The notes beneath the pieces are model-generated. The model did no database searches and had not been told where the DNA came from. It was given only the letters and a program-made list of their open reading frames with translations. A DNA stretch of 64,000 bases, taken from assembly GCA_026184775.1 (NCBI GenBank), contig JANCYW010000019.1, positions 124,001-188,000 of the forward strand, given 5' to 3'. Position 1 is the first letter of the stretch, and each line of letters begins with the position of its first letter. The stretch is from Cyanidium caldarium. Taxonomy: Eukaryota; Rhodophyta; Bangiophyceae; Cyanidiales; Cyanidiaceae. The translations under genes were made by a program, and so were the position numbers. Shown here piece after piece: positions 63,920-64,000 of the stretch.

Positions 63920-64000
63920 GCCCGGCGTTCGTCTCGCCTAGTCTCTGAACGCACCGCACTCCGTCACCACCGCAACAACCGTTGCGTACTATGGCTGCTG

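Noticed and set aside
1-64000. CRISPR arrays, rRNA genes, transposons or viral remnants
   Set aside because: No spaced direct repeats, rRNA-like sequence, transposase, reverse transcriptase or capsid-like protein was found on reading either strand.

Overview
The window reads as nuclear DNA of a compact, GC-rich, almost intronless photosynthetic eukaryote. Eukaryotic markers are RNA polymerase II subunit RPB2, proteasome beta-4, eIF3c, Raptor, ALYREF, STRAP, mRNA guanylyltransferase and a B-type CDK. Plastid markers are a nuclear-encoded plastid ribosomal protein uL10, the MEP-pathway enzyme IspD and several N-terminal extensions that look like organelle transit peptides. Several of these begin with or contain Met-Phe-Val or Ala-Phe-Ile-Val-Pro, the phenylalanine style known from red algal and glaucophyte transit peptides. 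The branching enzyme has no obvious transit peptide, which fits cytosolic (floridean) starch. With the extreme gene density (about one gene per 1.7 kb), the best guess is a cyanidiophyte red alga of the Cyanidium/Cyanidioschyzon type. This is an inference, not a proof; an intron-poor green picoalga is the main alternative.

Layout, left to right. 1-8.6 kb: Raptor C-terminus, a coiled-coil/Ig-like protein, a membrane-anchored FKBP, IspD, a pseudouridine-5'-phosphate glycosidase-kinase fusion and an unidentified interrupted gene. 9-15.5 kb: RPB2, proteasome beta-4 and a coiled-coil WD40 protein. 15.7-27.4 kb: a bacterial-type cystathionine beta-lyase, a small excisionase-type HTH protein, a TMEM245-like membrane protein, a GDP-mannose-type transporter, a purple acid phosphatase, eIF3c and a doubtful small ORF. 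27.8-38.4 kb: a double B-box protein, a full-length UvrA, CDKB, ESF2/ABT1 and succinyl-CoA ligase alpha. 38.7-46.3 kb: a ketopantoate-reductase-like protein, a second interrupted unknown gene, ALYREF, pyrroline-5-carboxylate reductase, pantothenate synthetase, a DUF493 protein and a YbaK-domain protein. 46.6-64 kb: a giant multipass membrane protein, IPK1, glycogen/starch branching enzyme, plastid uL10, UDP-glucose 4-epimerase, a citrate synthase ending in a PTS1-like tripeptide, a C2H2 finger, a histidine phosphatase, mRNA guanylyltransferase and STRAP.

Strands alternate strongly. Twelve convergent pairs are separated by only about 20-83 bases, so 3' UTRs must overlap or be extremely short. 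Divergent pairs share promoter regions of roughly 250-750 bases. I see no operons, tRNA or rRNA genes, CRISPR arrays, transposons or viral remnants. Most genes are housekeeping. The less ordinary items are a bacterial-type UvrA in a eukaryotic nuclear context, the excisionase-type HTH protein, the MetC-type lyase, two unidentified genes whose frames are broken by one stop codon, and the large membrane protein. No single new multi-gene system is evident.

Starts were set at ATG codons. Many genes have several in-frame upstream ATGs, so N-termini, and therefore targeting, are the least certain part of the annotation.
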